In this document: piece after piece, positions 16,228-25,792 of the stretch
Position numbering within the stretch: position 1 is the first letter of the stretch
How the letters are laid out: every line of letters begins with the position of its first letter
Assembly (NCBI GenBank): GCA_026196275.1
Contig: JAPHTQ010000051.1
Span: 1 to 57,439 of the forward strand
Length of the DNA: 57,439 nucleotides
Reading direction: 5' to 3'
Source: Gammaproteobacteria bacterium
Lineage (GTDB): Bacteria; Pseudomonadota; Gammaproteobacteria; Thiohalomonadales; Thiohalomonadaceae
Program-made: the position numbers and the translations under genes
The notes under the pieces: generated by a model
Databases searched by the model: none
Told to the model about the DNA's origin: nothing
Seen by the model: only the letters and a program-made list of their open reading frames with translations

Positions 16228-19200
16228 GTAGTCTCATCAACATCTTCTTCGACCGCTCCCGTACCGTGCTTTCTCTGCTGGCACTGATTCTTATCAGCGG
16301 GACTATCGCCTATGTGACCATCCCCAAGGAGGCAGAGCCGGATGTGGCGATCCCCATTATCTACGTCTCCATGCACCATGAGGGGATCTCCCCCGAGGAC
16401 GCCGAGCGGCTGCTGGTGCGGCCGATGGAGAAGGAGCTGCAGACTATTGAGGGGGTCAAGGAGATGCAGTCCAGTGCCGAGGAGAGTCACGCCTCGGTGC
16501 TGCTCGAGTTCGATGCCGGTTTTGATAGCGACAAGGCGCTGCAGGATGTCCGCGAGAAGGTGGATATGGCCAAAACCGAGCTGCCGGCCGATACCGACGA
16601 GCCCAGCGTCAACGAGGTCAATGTGGCACTGTTTCCGGTGCTGGTGGTGACCCTGGCCGGTGAGGTGCCGGAGCGAACCCTGCTGAGTCTGGCGCGTGGA
16701 CTGAAAGACAAGATAGAGGGCTTGCGTGCGGTGTTGGAGGCGGATATTGCCGGCGACCGCGAGGAGGTGGTTGAGATAGTCGTCGAGCCGCGGGTGCTCG
16801 ACAGTTACGGCATCTCCTATGAGGAACTGACCAACTTTGTCTGGCGTAACAACAAACTGGTGGCCGCCGGCGCGCTGGATACCGGACAGGGGCGTTTCGC
16901 GCTCAAGGTTCCCGGCCTGCTGGAGGGGGCGGAGGATGTGCTCTCGTTGCCGGTCAAGGTGGTGGGGGACCGGGTGGTGACCTTTGCCGACGTGGCCACG
17001 GTGAGGCGCACCTTCAAGGATCCGACCAGCTTCGCCCGCGTGGGTGGCCGCCCGGCGATCAGTCTGGAGATCTCCAAAAGGGTGGGGGAGAACATTATCG
17101 AGACCATCGACCAGGTGCGAGCCATTGTCGAGGAGGAGCGTGCGACCTGGCCGGAGGGGGTGACGGTGAGTTACTCCCAGGATAAGTCCAAGTATGTAAA
17201 GACCATGCTCTCCGACCTGCAGAACAATGTGATCAGCGCAGTGTTGCTGGTGATGGTGGTGATCGTCGCCGCCCTGGGGTTACGCACCGCCGGGCTGGTG
17301 GGATTGGCGATCCCCGGCTCCTTTCTTACCGGTATCCTGATCATCTATATCATGGGCCTGACGATCAATATCGTGGTGCTGTTTTCGCTAATCATGGCGG
17401 TGGGGATGCTTATCGACGGGGCTATCGTGGTGACCGAGCTGGCCGATCGCAAGATGGCCGAGGGTTTATCCCGGCGTGAGGCCTATGCCTTTGCCGCCCA
17501 GCGCATGGCCTGGCCCATCATCGCCTCTACCGCCACCACCCTGGCGGCCTTTATGCCACTGCTGTTCTGGCCCGGCGTGGTGGGCGAGTTCATGAAATTC
17601 CTGCCGATCACTCTGCTGGCCACGCTTACCGCTTCGCTGGCGATGGCACTGATCTTTGTCCCCACCCTGGGACAGCTGGTCGGCAGGGTCAGTCCGCTTG
17701 GCGAGGATTCGCTGCGCAGCCTGGCGGCCTCGGAAAAAGGCGAATTGCACGAGATCCGCGGCCTGACCGGACTCTACCTCCGTCTGCTGGAGCGCCTGCT
17801 GGCCCATCCGCTGAAGATCCTGATGCTTGCCATGCTCCTGCTGGTGGTGGTTTACAGTGCCTATGCCATCTATGGCAAAGGCGTGGAGTTTTTCCCCTCG
17901 GTGGAGCCGGAGCAGGCGATCATCAATGTGCGTGCCCGTGGCAATCTTTCGGTCTATGAGCAGGATGCGATGGTACGCCGGGTGGAGAAGCGTGTGCTCC
18001 AGATGCCCGAGATTGAGAGCGTCTACAGCCGCAGCGGCATCGACCTGCGCGGCCAGGAGTTGCCGGCGGATACGGTTGGGGTGATCCAGATGGAGTTTGT
18101 GAACTGGCAGCAGCGCCGACCCGCCTCGGCGATTTTGGCCGAGATCCGCGAGCGGACTGCCGATATTGCCGGCATCATCATCGAGCTGCGCAAGCAGGAG
18201 GGGGGGCCGCCGGTGGGCAAACCGGTGCAGTTACAACTGGGTTCCCGTTATCCGCAGCTGTTGGCGCCGGCGGTAGTGAAGGTGCGCGAACTGCTGGACG
18301 AGGTGGGTGGTTTTGTCGATGTGGTGGATGACCGGCCGCTGCCGGGCATCGAGTGGCAACTGAGCGTGGACCGCACCCAGGCGGCCCGTTTCGGTGCCGA
18401 CATCACGGTGGTGGGTAACGCGGTACAGATGGTTACCAACGGGATCAAGGTCAGCGATTACCGCCCCGACGATGCGGATGATGAGGTGGATATCATCGTG
18501 CGTCTGCCCGAGGAAGCGCGCAAACTCGACCAGTTGGAACGGTTGCGGGTGCAGACAAACTATGGCCTGGTGCCGATCAGCAATTTCGTCAGTCGTGCCC
18601 CGGCACCCAAGCTGGGTACCATCAAGCGCGTTGATGGCCAGCGGGTGATGACCGTCAAGGCCGATGTCGAGGAGGGGTTGCTGCCAGCCAACAAGGTCAG
18701 CGAGATCCAGCAGTGGCTGGATGAGAATGTGCAACTCGATCCACGCCTCACCCTGACCTTCAAGGGCGAGGATGAAGAGCAGCGTGAGTCGAGGACCTTC
18801 CTTAGCAAGGCCTTCGGAATGGCGCTGTTTATCATGGCGATTATCCTGGTGACCCAGTTCAACAGCTTCTACCAGGCCTTTCTCATCCTCACCGCGGTGA
18901 TCTTCTCCACCGTAGGGGTCATGCTGGGACTACTCACCACCGGTCAGCCGTTTGGTATTGTGATGAGCGGTGTGGGGGTCATTGCCCTGGCCGGCATTGT
19001 GGTGAACAACAACATCGTGCTCATCGACACCTACAACATCCTGCGCAAGGGAGGCATGGAGGCGACCGAGGCGGTGCTGCGCACCGCCGCCCAGCGTCTG
19101 CGCCCGGTGCTGCTGACCACCCTGACAACGATCCTCGGCCTGATGCCGATGGTACTGATGCTCAACATCGACCTGGTGAACCGCGAGCTGAGCAGCGGCG

Positions 19201-19349
19201 CACCCTCCACCCAGTGGTGGGTACAGCTCTCCACCGGCATCGCCGGCGGCCTGACCTTCGCCACGTTGCTGACCCTGGTGCTGACCCCCTGTCTGCTGAT
19301 GCTGGGCGAGACGATGGGGCAGCGCTGGAGGAGAGGTGAAAGGGGGTGA
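16224..19349 (+). CDS. RND family efflux permease
   Basis: A 1041-residue proton-driven transporter of the AcrB superfamily. It has TM1 near residue 12, a large periplasmic loop, TM clusters at about 330-480 and 870-1020, and a second loop. Family motifs include PKEAEPDVAIPIIYVS near the N-terminus and the TM4 stretch GMLIDGAIVVTELADRK; its acidic residue plausibly carries protons. Sequence details (EAEPDV, DRPLPGIEWQL) fit the family often found in sulfur oxidisers with a PadR or TetR partner; the substrate cannot be read from sequence. Its start overlaps the adaptor gene by four bases, indicating coupled translation. Confidence 0.92.
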   Translation: MSSLINIFFDRSRTVLSLLALILISGTIAYVTIPKEAEPDVAIPIIYVSMHHEGISPEDAERLLVRPMEKELQTIEGVKEMQSSAEESHASVLLEFDAGFDSDKALQDVREKVDMAKTELPADTDEPSVNEVNVALFPVLVVTLAGEVPERTLLSLARGLKDKIEGLRAVLEADIAGDREEVVEIVVEPRVLDSYGISYEELTNFVWRNNKLVAAGALDTGQGRFALKVPGLLEGAEDVLSLPVKVVGDRVVTFADVATVRRTFKDPTSFARVGGRPAISLEISKRVGENIIETIDQVRAIVEEERATWPEGVTVSYSQDKSKYVKTMLSDLQNNVISAVLLVMVVIVAALGLRTAGLVGLAIPGSFLTGILIIYIMGLTINIVVLFSLIMAVGMLIDGAIVVTELADRKMAEGLSRREAYAFAAQRMAWPIIASTATTLAAFMPLLFWPGVVGEFMKFLPITLLATLTASLAMALIFVPTLGQLVGRVSPLGEDSLRSLAASEKGELHEIRGLTGLYLRLLERLLAHPLKILMLAMLLLVVVYSAYAIYGKGVEFFPSVEPEQAIINVRARGNLSVYEQDAMVRRVEKRVLQMPEIESVYSRSGIDLRGQELPADTVGVIQMEFVNWQQRRPASAILAEIRERTADIAGIIIELRKQEGGPPVGKPVQLQLGSRYPQLLAPAVVKVRELLDEVGGFVDVVDDRPLPGIEWQLSVDRTQAARFGADITVVGNAVQMVTNGIKVSDYRPDDADDEVDIIVRLPEEARKLDQLERLRVQTNYGLVPISNFVSRAPAPKLGTIKRVDGQRVMTVKADVEEGLLPANKVSEIQQWLDENVQLDPRLTLTFKGEDEEQRESRTFLSKAFGMALFIMAIILVTQFNSFYQAFLILTAVIFSTVGVMLGLLTTGQPFGIVMSGVGVIALAGIVVNNNIVLIDTYNILRKGGMEATEAVLRTAAQRLRPVLLTTLTTILGLMPMVLMLNIDLVNRELSSGAPSTQWWVQLSTGIAGGLTFATLLTLVLTPCLLMLGETMGQRWRRGERG

Positions 19350-19407
19350 CCTTGCGAATTTTTAACTTTGAGATTTTCGCTGCAAGCTCCGTGAGGGAGA
19401 GGTGGAT

Positions 19408-19827
19408 ATGAGCGGTTGTTGTTCCCCACCGGGTGGCGAGAGCGGGCATCCGAAGAGACGGCGGTGCCCCGGGAATGGGATGGAGTGTGCTGAGGTTTCA
19501 CTGCGTACCATCCTCCATCAAATCAAAGCGCCATGGAGCTGGACGTCGTCTGCTGAGCGTTACTACTTTTGCGATGACCCCGGGTGCGACGTCGCCTACT
19601 TTGGGAGTGACAACTCGACGATTTCCCGATCCCGGTTGAGGCGTCGTAGCGAGGATGACGGGGGGGATTTGATCTGCTACTGCTTTGGTGTCAGCAAAAG
19701 TGATTTTGCCCGCGAGCCGCAGAGCAGGGATTTCGTTATTGCCCAGACTCGGGATGGACAGTGCTCCTGTGAAACCAGCAACCCGTCGGGACGCTGTTGT
19801 TTGAAGGATTTTCCCAAGGCCCCGTAA
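19408..19827 (+). CDS. CopZ-like zinc / [2Fe-2S] metallochaperone domain protein
   Basis: A 139-residue protein with 12 cysteines at 4, 5, 20, 27, 55, 60, 90, 92, 119, 121, 130 and 131. The order of motifs (CC...C...C, YYFCDDPGCDVAYF, ICYCFGVSKSDF, CSCETSNPSGRCC) matches the N-terminal CopZ-type domain, in which one set of cysteines binds zinc and a BFD-like set binds [2Fe-2S]. Unlike Archaeoglobus CopZ it has no C-terminal heavy-metal-associated domain. GAGAGGTGG six bases before the ATG at 19408 fixes the start. It follows the RND pump by 58 bases and may be read through from it, which suggests metal stress as a common theme. Metal specificity is unknown. Confidence 0.75.
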   Translation: MSGCCSPPGGESGHPKRRRCPGNGMECAEVSLRTILHQIKAPWSWTSSAERYYFCDDPGCDVAYFGSDNSTISRSRLRRRSEDDGGDLICYCFGVSKSDFAREPQSRDFVIAQTRDGQCSCETSNPSGRCCLKDFPKAP

Positions 19828-19869
19828 TTCATGGGGCCGAGGTTTCAGAATGGAGAGGCGCGAGGAGTA

Positions 19870-20970
19870 ATGAAACGCTCAAGACTGTTTTGCTTGCCGT
19901 TGTTGCTGCTCGTTTCGCTGGCGGTTTCCGCCGGACAAGCATCGGCGTTTAAGTTGGAGCGCGTGGCTGTGGGGCTCGGCGTGCCCTGGGCAATGGTCTT
20001 TGTCGATGCCGATACCCTGCTCTTTACCGAGCGGGGCGGACGTCTGGGGCGGCTCGAACTCGGCAGCGGTGAGGTGGAGTATCTGGCCGGCGTGCCCGAG
20101 GTTTTCGCCGAGGGGCAGGGTGGGCTGCTGGATGTGGTGCTTGCGCCCGACTTTTCCCGTTCTGCAAAACTCTACTTCACCTACAGCAAGAGCGTAGGCG
20201 GCAAGGGCGCCACCACCCTGGCGAGTGCCAGGCTTGAGGGGAGCCGGTTGCTCGATTGGCAGGACCTCATCGTTACCCGCTCCCGCAGTAACACCACGCG
20301 CCACTTCGGCAGCCGCATCGCTTTCGACGATAAAGGACATGTCTATTTCGGGATTGGCGATCGTGGTGTGCGTGACAACGGCCAGGATCTGCGAACCCAT
20401 GCAGGCAGTGTGCTGCGACTGCACCTTGACGGTTCCGTACCACAAGATAACCCCTTTGTCGGCCATGACGATGTGCTGCCGGAGATCTGGAGCTACGGCC
20501 ACCGCAATCCGCAGGGGCTGGTCTACGACAGGGGCACGCAGCGGTTGTGGCTCATCGAGCACGGCCCGCGCGGCGGTGACGAGATCAACCTCGTTCTGCC
20601 GGGGCGCAACTACGGCTGGCCGGTCGTTTCACACGGCAAGGAGTACTGGGGGCCGGTCGCTGTCGGCGAGGCCACCTCGAAACCGGGCATGGAAGACCCG
20701 CTCAAGGTCTACATCCCCTCCATCGCCCCGGGCAGTCTGCTGCGCTACTCCGGCAAGGCCTTCCCCGAGTGGCAGGGTGATCTCTTTGCCGGCGCCCTGG
20801 TGCTGCGGCACCTCAACCGGGTGGTGCTGAATGGCGATGGCAAGGTGGTAGGGGAGGAGCGTCTGCTCGAAGATCTGAATGAGCGCATCCGCGCCCTGAG
20901 TGAAAGTCCCGAAGGGTGGCTTTACCTCTCCACCGATAGCGGCAAGATCTACCGCCTGCGTCCTGGTTGA
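19870..20970 (+). CDS. periplasmic PQQ-dependent sugar dehydrogenase, YliI/Asd-like
   Basis: 366 residues with a signal peptide (MKRSRLFCLPLLLLVSLAVSAGQASA) and a six-bladed propeller of the soluble glucose/sorbosone dehydrogenase family. Recognisable motifs are GVPWAMVF, EGQGGLLDVVLAPDF, HFGSRIAFDDKGHVYFGIGDR, GHRNPQGLVYD and EHGPRGGDEINLV. His/Arg residues in the HFGSR and GHRNPQG segments correspond to PQQ-site positions in this family. GAGGAG just before the ATG at 19870 sets the start; an upstream ATG at 19831 lacks a signal-peptide fit. It would oxidise aldoses with PQQ and pass electrons to the respiratory chain. No PQQ synthesis genes lie nearby. Confidence 0.88.
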   Translation: MKRSRLFCLPLLLLVSLAVSAGQASAFKLERVAVGLGVPWAMVFVDADTLLFTERGGRLGRLELGSGEVEYLAGVPEVFAEGQGGLLDVVLAPDFSRSAKLYFTYSKSVGGKGATTLASARLEGSRLLDWQDLIVTRSRSNTTRHFGSRIAFDDKGHVYFGIGDRGVRDNGQDLRTHAGSVLRLHLDGSVPQDNPFVGHDDVLPEIWSYGHRNPQGLVYDRGTQRLWLIEHGPRGGDEINLVLPGRNYGWPVVSHGKEYWGPVAVGEATSKPGMEDPLKVYIPSIAPGSLLRYSGKAFPEWQGDLFAGALVLRHLNRVVLNGDGKVVGEERLLEDLNERIRALSESPEGWLYLSTDSGKIYRLRPG

Positions 20971-20975
20971 TGATC

Positions 20976-21045
20976 GCCACAGAGCACACAGCGATCACAG
21001 AGTAAAATCGTTGCAGCCCTCAGTGTCCTCTGTGTTCTCTGTGGC
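20976..21045. repeat. intergenic inverted repeat, CACAGAG type
   Basis: The left arm (20976-21002) begins GCCACAGAGCACACAG. The right arm (21019-21045), read in reverse complement, begins GCCACAGAGAACACAG. They match over most of 27 bases with a 16-base spacer. It lies just past the sugar dehydrogenase stop. The architecture is like the CGCAAAGG-type repeats elsewhere in the window, but the sequence is different. Confidence 0.75.
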
Positions 21046-21241
21046 AATAGAATCTTTGCAGCATCTCCCTTTTGGTGCGCCGCGCCGCCTCTCATCGGTG
21101 CGTTGTAGTACATCGATGCACAAAAATGGTGCGTAATTCCTGTTTCTTTTTTGTCTAAGTGGTTGTTTTCCTGTCGGGCACACTGTTGGTGCGGTTATTG
21201 CACTGGTTTGCGCCAACTTCGGTGTAACTATGGGGAAAACA

Positions 21242-22435
21242 ATGGAACAGACCAGCGGTATCGATACGCTTTTTGTCCTGCTGGGCGCCATTATGGTGCT
21301 GGCGATGCACGCCGGCTTCGCCTTTCTTGAGGTGGGTACGGTGCGCAAGAAGAACCAGGTCAACGCCCTGGTGAAGATCATCACCGACTTTGCCGCCTCG
21401 ACCATCGCCTATTTCTTTATCGGCTATGCGCTGGCCTACGGCGTCGGCTTCTTCGACAGTGCCGAGGTGCTGAGCATCAATAACGGCTACGAGCTGGTGA
21501 AGTTCTTCTTTCTGCTCACCTTCGCCGCGGCGATCCCGGCGATCATCTCCGGCGGTATCGCCGAGCGGGCCAGGTTCTATCCCCAGCTGACCGCCACCTT
21601 CATCCTGGTAGCGCTGATCTACCCGCTGTTCGAGGGGATCACCTGGAACGGCAACTTCGGTGTGCAGTCCTGGCTGGCGGAGACCTTCGGTGCCGAGTTC
21701 CACGACTTTGCCGGTTCCGTGGTGGTGCATGCCGTGGGTGGCTGGATCGCTCTGGCGGCGGTGCTGCTGTTGGGGCACCGCAAGGGGCGCTACGGCAAGA
21801 ACGGTGAGGTCTTCGCCCACCCGCCCTCGAGCATCCCCTTTCTCGCCCTGGGTGCCTGGATCCTCACCGTCGGCTGGTTCGGCTTTAACGTTATGTCGGC
21901 CCAGGAGGTGGGGGGGATCTCCGGCCTGGTGGCGGTTAATTCGCTGATGGCGATGGTCGGCGGCATCCTGATGGCGCTGCTGGCGGGCAGGAACGACCCG
22001 GGCTTCGTGCACAATGGCCCGCTCGCCGGCCTGGTGGCGATCTGCGCCGGCTCCGACCTGATGCATCCGCTGGGTGCGTTGATCACCGGTGGTGTGGCGG
22101 GCGGCCTGTTCGTCTGGACCTTCACCCTGGTGCAGAACAAGTGGAAGATCGACGATGTATTAGGTGTCTGGCCGCTGCATGGCCTGTGCGGTGCCTGGGG
22201 TGGTATCGCCGCTGGCATCTTCGGCCTCGAGGCGCTGGGCGGTATGGGGGGCGTGACCTTCCTGTCGCAGCTCAGCGGCACCGTACTCGGGCTGATTATT
22301 GCCTCGGTCGGTGGGTTTATCGTCTACGGTACGCTCAAGGCCGTGATGGGATTGCGTCTGAGCGAGGAGGATGAGTTCCAGGGCGCGGACCTGGCGATCC
22401 ACAAGATCGCCGCCGAGCCGAGCTATGACCGGTAG
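21242..22435 (+). CDS. amt: ammonium transporter
   Basis: About 397 residues with the 11-helix Amt/Rh fold in the inner membrane; it carries ammonium into the cell. Typical stretches are MHAGFAFLEVGTVR, ERARFYPQLTA, HDFAGSVVVHAVGG (with the conserved Asp and first pore His) and GVWPLHGLCGAWGG (second pore His). GGGGA five bases before the ATG at 21242 makes this start likelier than the ATG at 21230. There is no glnB/glnK gene next to it in the window, unlike many amt operons. A terminator follows directly. Confidence 0.95.
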   Translation: MEQTSGIDTLFVLLGAIMVLAMHAGFAFLEVGTVRKKNQVNALVKIITDFAASTIAYFFIGYALAYGVGFFDSAEVLSINNGYELVKFFFLLTFAAAIPAIISGGIAERARFYPQLTATFILVALIYPLFEGITWNGNFGVQSWLAETFGAEFHDFAGSVVVHAVGGWIALAAVLLLGHRKGRYGKNGEVFAHPPSSIPFLALGAWILTVGWFGFNVMSAQEVGGISGLVAVNSLMAMVGGILMALLAGRNDPGFVHNGPLAGLVAICAGSDLMHPLGALITGGVAGGLFVWTFTLVQNKWKIDDVLGVWPLHGLCGAWGGIAAGIFGLEALGGMGGVTFLSQLSGTVLGLIIASVGGFIVYGTLKAVMGLRLSEEDEFQGADLAIHKIAAEPSYDR

Positions 22436-22454
22436 GCGAGCGCTGTCGGTCCAG

Positions 22455-22487
22455 AAAACAGCCGCCTTCGGGCGGCTGTTTCGTTTA
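22455..22487 (+). terminator. intrinsic terminator after amt
   Basis: AACAGCCGCC (22457-22466), TTCG tetraloop, GGCGGCTGTT (22471-22480), then TCGTTT. The ten-base-pair perfect stem with a stable UUCG loop sits 21 bases past the amt stop. Confidence 0.85.
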
Positions 22488-22662
22488 CGCATATTTTTTC
22501 AGGGAATTAGCTGTCATTCAGTCTGTAGTGGGGGCTGGGCGTGATGGGATTCCGAGGTAATGAGCTTGCTGGCACCGGTCAGGTAAGTAACGTAAAATGG
22601 TCGGTTCCTTTCGGGCCCGGCCGAACCCTATGCCATCCGGGCGGTGAGATAGTCAGAGAAAC

Positions 22663-24027
22663 ATGCGTTCAGTCTATATCAAAACCTTCGGCTGCCAGAT
22701 GAACGAGTACGACTCGGCCCGCCTTGCCGATGCGCTCGGGGTGACCTGCGGTCTGGAGACCGTCGATAGTGCTGAGCAGGCCGATGTGCTGCTGCTCAAT
22801 ACCTGCTCCGTGCGCGAGAAGGCCCAGGAGAAGGTCTTCTCCTTGCTGGGCAAGTGGAAACCGCTGAAGCAGAAGAACCCCGATCTCATCATCGGCGTTG
22901 GCGGCTGTGTTGCCAGCCAGGAGGGAGAGGCGATCCGCACCCGGGCGCCGTTTGTCGACATCGTCTTCGGCCCGCAGACCCTGCACCGCCTGCCGGAGAT
23001 GCTCGGCGAGGTGGTGGCCCATCGCCGTGCCGTGGTGGATGTCAGCTTCCCCGAGATCGAGAAGTTCGACCGCCTGCCCGAACCGAAGGCCGAGGGGCCG
23101 ACCGCCTTCGTCTCCATCATGGAGGGGTGCTCCAAATACTGCACCTTCTGTGTGGTGCCCTACACCCGCGGCGAAGAGGTGAGCCGCCCCTTCGACGATG
23201 TCATCGCCGAGGTGGCGGGCTTGGCCTCCAAAGGCGTGCGCGAGGTTAATCTGCTGGGGCAGAACGTCAACGCCTATCGCGGGACGATGCACGACGGCGG
23301 CGCCGCCATGGATGGCGGTGCTCACAGCGAGTCGGGAACGGAGCTAGAGGCCGACCTGGCGCTGCTGATCCACTATGTAGCCGCCATCGACGGTATCGAC
23401 CGCATCCGCTACACCACCTCCCATCCGGTGGAGCTCTCCGACAGCCTGATCGAGGTCTATGCCGAGGTGCCGGAGCTGGTCAGCTTCCTGCATCTGCCGG
23501 TGCAGGCCGGCTCCGACCGTATCCTGGCGTTGATGAAGCGCGGCCATACCGCGCTGGAGTACAAGTCGAAGATCCGTCGCCTGCGCGAGGTGCGCCCGGA
23601 TATCTGTCTCTCCTCCGATTTTATCGTCGGCTTCCCCGGTGAGACCGAGGCCGACTTCGAGGCGACGATGCAATTGATCGAGGAGGTCGGCTTTGATCAG
23701 AGCTTCAGTTTCATCTACAGCCCGCGCCCCGGTACCCCGGCGGCGGAGCTGCCCGATGACGTGCCTCTGGAGGTGAAAAAGGCACGTCTTGCTCGACTGC
23801 AGGCGAAGATTAATGAACAGGCCCGCGCCATCAGCGAAGCGATGGTCGGCACCGTGCAGAAAGTGCTGGTGGAGGGGGTTTCGCGCAAGAACGATGCCGA
23901 GATCGCCGGCCGCACCGAGAACAATCGGGTGGTCAATTTTCCCGGCGACAAATCCCTCACCGGCCAGTTTGTCGAGGTGCGCATCACCGAGGCCTTGCCC
24001 AACTCCCTGCGCGGTGAACTGCTTTAA
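22663..24027 (+). CDS. miaB: MiaB tRNA methylthiotransferase
   Basis: 454 residues. It adds the methylthio group to isopentenyl-A37 of tRNAs reading UNN codons, using two iron-sulfur clusters. The N-terminal UPF0004 domain has cysteines in [20 protein letters not shown] and GGCVASQEG. The radical-SAM motif is C156/C160/C163 (CSKYCTFC). A C-terminal TRAM domain follows (from about [10 protein letters not shown]). Compared with E. coli the loop after QNVNAYRG holds about a dozen extra Gly/Ala-rich residues ([16 protein letters not shown]). It starts the conserved miaB-phoH-ybeY-corC-lnt unit. An inverted repeat lies between it and phoH. Confidence 0.96.
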   Translation: MRSVYIKTFGCQMNEYDSARLADALGVTCGLETVDSAEQADVLLLNTCSVREKAQEKVFSLLGKWKPLKQKNPDLIIGVGGCVASQEGEAIRTRAPFVDIVFGPQTLHRLPEMLGEVVAHRRAVVDVSFPEIEKFDRLPEPKAEGPTAFVSIMEGCSKYCTFCVVPYTRGEEVSRPFDDVIAEVAGLASKGVREVNLLGQNVNAYRGTMHDGGAAMDGGAHSESGTELEADLALLIHYVAAIDGIDRIRYTTSHPVELSDSLIEVYAEVPELVSFLHLPVQAGSDRILALMKRGHTALEYKSKIRRLREVRPDICLSSDFIVGFPGETEADFEATMQLIEEVGFDQSFSFIYSPRPGTPAAELPDDVPLEVKKARLARLQAKINEQARAISEAMVGTVQKVLVEGVSRKNDAEIAGRTENNRVVNFPGDKSLTGQFVEVRITEALPNSLRGELL

Positions 24028-24030
24028 ATG

Positions 24031-24165
24031 CACCGCAAAGGCGCAAAGAGCGCAAAGGTGTATGATGCGTCATATGTTGGATCTCTGTGAGATGATACGT
24101 GCTGAGACGAAAGTGAAGCTTTGCCTAGCGGATGTTTTCTTCGCGTACTTTGCGCCTTTGCGGTG
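24031..24165. repeat. intergenic inverted repeat, CGCAAAGG type (miaB-phoH)
   Basis: The left arm 24031-24057 begins CACCGCAAAGGCGCAAAG. The right arm 24139-24165, reverse complemented, begins with the same 18 bases. The ~80-base centre has no similarity to the other copies that I can see. The element fills most of the gap between miaB and phoH inside a conserved operon. Confidence 0.8.
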
Positions 24166-24185
24166 AATAATTCTGGAAGTTTGTT

Positions 24186-25163
24186 TTGAACGATACTGCT
24201 GAAAGTCTGGATATCTCTCTTGAGCCCGCCGATAACGTGCGGCTGGCCAATCTCTGCGGTCAGCTGGATGAACACCTGCGCCAGATTGAGCGCCGCCTCG
24301 GGGTGGAGATCAACAACCGCGGCAGCGATTTTCGCATCATCGGCGATGGTGAGTCGGTGCGCGCCACCACCGAGGTGTTGAAGGATCTCTACCGCCTTTC
24401 CGCCGGCGAGACGCTCAACCCCCGACGGATCCACCTCTACCTGCAGGAGTCGGGTATCGAGGAGCTGCTGGAAGAGGAGGTGGATGTCGAGGAGGTAGTG
24501 ATCCGCACCAAGCGCGGTGTGGTCAAGGGGCGCGGCCCCAACCAGAAGAGATATCTGCACAACATCGTTACCCACGACATTAACTTCGGCATCGGCCCGG
24601 CCGGCACCGGCAAGACCTATCTCGCCGTGGCCTGTGCGGTGGAGGCGCTGGAGCGGGACGAGGCGCGCCGGGTGATCCTCACCCGTCCCGCCGTGGAGGC
24701 GGGCGAGCGACTCGGCTTCCTGCCCGGGGACCTGGCGCAGAAGGTCGACCCCTACCTGCGCCCGCTCTACGATGCGCTCTACGAGATGATGGGTTTCGAG
24801 CGGGTGGCCAAGCTCATCGAGCGCAACGTCATTGAGGTGGCACCGTTGGCCTACATGCGCGGGCGTACCCTCAACGAGGCCTTTATCATTCTTGATGAGG
24901 CACAGAACACCACCCCCGAGCAGATGAAGATGTTTCTCACCCGTATCGGCTTCGGCTCCACCGCGGTGATCACCGGCGATGTCACCCAGATCGACCTGCC
25001 GCGCGGGACCAAGTCGGGGCTGCGCCAGGTGGTGGAGGTCCTCAAGGACGTCGACGGGATTAGTTTCACCTTCTTCCTCGCCAAGGACGTGGTGCGCCAC
25101 CCGCTGGTGCAACGCATCGTCGGCGCCTACGACCGGTTTGATCGGGAAAACCCAAATGATTAA
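24186..25163 (+). CDS. phoH: PhoH-like ATPase (YbeZ)
   Basis: 325 residues beginning at a TTG with GGAAGT six bases upstream. An N-terminal RNA-binding-like region precedes a P-loop ATPase with Walker A GPAGTGKT (137-144) and a Walker B-like ILDEAQNTTPEQMKMFLTRIG. YbeZ-type PhoH proteins bind YbeY and are linked to ribosome maturation and RNA handling. The next gene is ybeY, as in E. coli. The TAA stop is the first three bases of the next inverted repeat. Confidence 0.93.
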   Translation: MNDTAESLDISLEPADNVRLANLCGQLDEHLRQIERRLGVEINNRGSDFRIIGDGESVRATTEVLKDLYRLSAGETLNPRRIHLYLQESGIEELLEEEVDVEEVVIRTKRGVVKGRGPNQKRYLHNIVTHDINFGIGPAGTGKTYLAVACAVEALERDEARRVILTRPAVEAGERLGFLPGDLAQKVDPYLRPLYDALYEMMGFERVAKLIERNVIEVAPLAYMRGRTLNEAFIILDEAQNTTPEQMKMFLTRIGFGSTAVITGDVTQIDLPRGTKSGLRQVVEVLKDVDGISFTFFLAKDVVRHPLVQRIVGAYDRFDRENPND

Positions 25164-25320
25164 CGCAAAGGACGCAGAGGCGCAGAGGGCGCAAGGAGAT
25201 TTAATTAAGATGTGGTATGGGAGAACTCGGGTATCATTGCTCGCGCTCTGGCGTACAAGGAAAACCTGACCACAGTAATGTTAACTTTGTGTCCTCTGCG
25301 CCTTTGCGAACTTTGCGTTA
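25161..25320. repeat. intergenic inverted repeat, CGCAAAGG type (phoH-ybeY)
   Basis: The left arm 25161-25195 begins TAACGCAAAGGACGCAGAG; its first three bases are the phoH stop codon. The right arm 25286-25320 in reverse complement begins TAACGCAAAGTTCGCAAAG. The arms diverge partly and enclose ~90 unrelated bases. It lies inside the operon, 13 bases before ybeY. Confidence 0.78.
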
Positions 25321-25333
25321 AAGGTTTTTCCCG

Positions 25334-25780
25334 ATGATCGACCTCGATCTGCAGGTTGTTACCGATGCCGCTGATATCCCCGATGAAACGGTGATCCTCC
25401 GTTGGGTGGCGGCGGTGCTGGCCGGGCGGCGCGATGCGGCGCAGCTGACCGTGCGCATCACCGATGAGGCGGAGATCACCGAGCTCAATCGCAGCTATCG
25501 CGGCAAGGACACACCGACCAATGTACTCTCCTTTCCCTTCGAGGCCCCGCCGGGTGTGGAGCTGCCGCTGCTGGGTGATATCATCATCTGCGCAGAGGTG
25601 GTGGCGCGGGAGGCAGCGGAGCAGGGTAAGTCTCTTGAGGCCCACTGGGCGCATATGGTGATCCACGGGACCTTGCATCTGCTGGGTTATGACCATATTG
25701 AAGAGGCCGAGGCTGAACTGATGGAAGGGCTTGAAATCAGGCTCCTCACTGGCCTAGGCTATGCAAATCCGTATGAATGA
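25334..25780 (+). CDS. ybeY: YbeY, 16S rRNA maturation endoribonuclease
   Basis: 148 residues. A zinc-dependent endoribonuclease involved in 16S rRNA 3'-end processing and 70S quality control. The zinc motif [11 protein letters not shown] puts ligands at His111, His115 and His121. The RNA-binding Arg region is [15 protein letters not shown]. The start ATG is 13 bases after the inverted repeat. It lies upstream of corC by 12 bases in the conserved unit. Confidence 0.96.
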   Translation: MIDLDLQVVTDAADIPDETVILRWVAAVLAGRRDAAQLTVRITDEAEITELNRSYRGKDTPTNVLSFPFEAPPGVELPLLGDIIICAEVVAREAAEQGKSLEAHWAHMVIHGTLHLLGYDHIEEAEAELMEGLEIRLLTGLGYANPYE

Positions 25781-25792
25781 GATATCCCACGC

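Noticed and set aside
24031-25320. Repeats considered as a CRISPR array
   Set aside because: They are paired inverted arms without regular direct repeats and unique spacers, and no cas genes are present.
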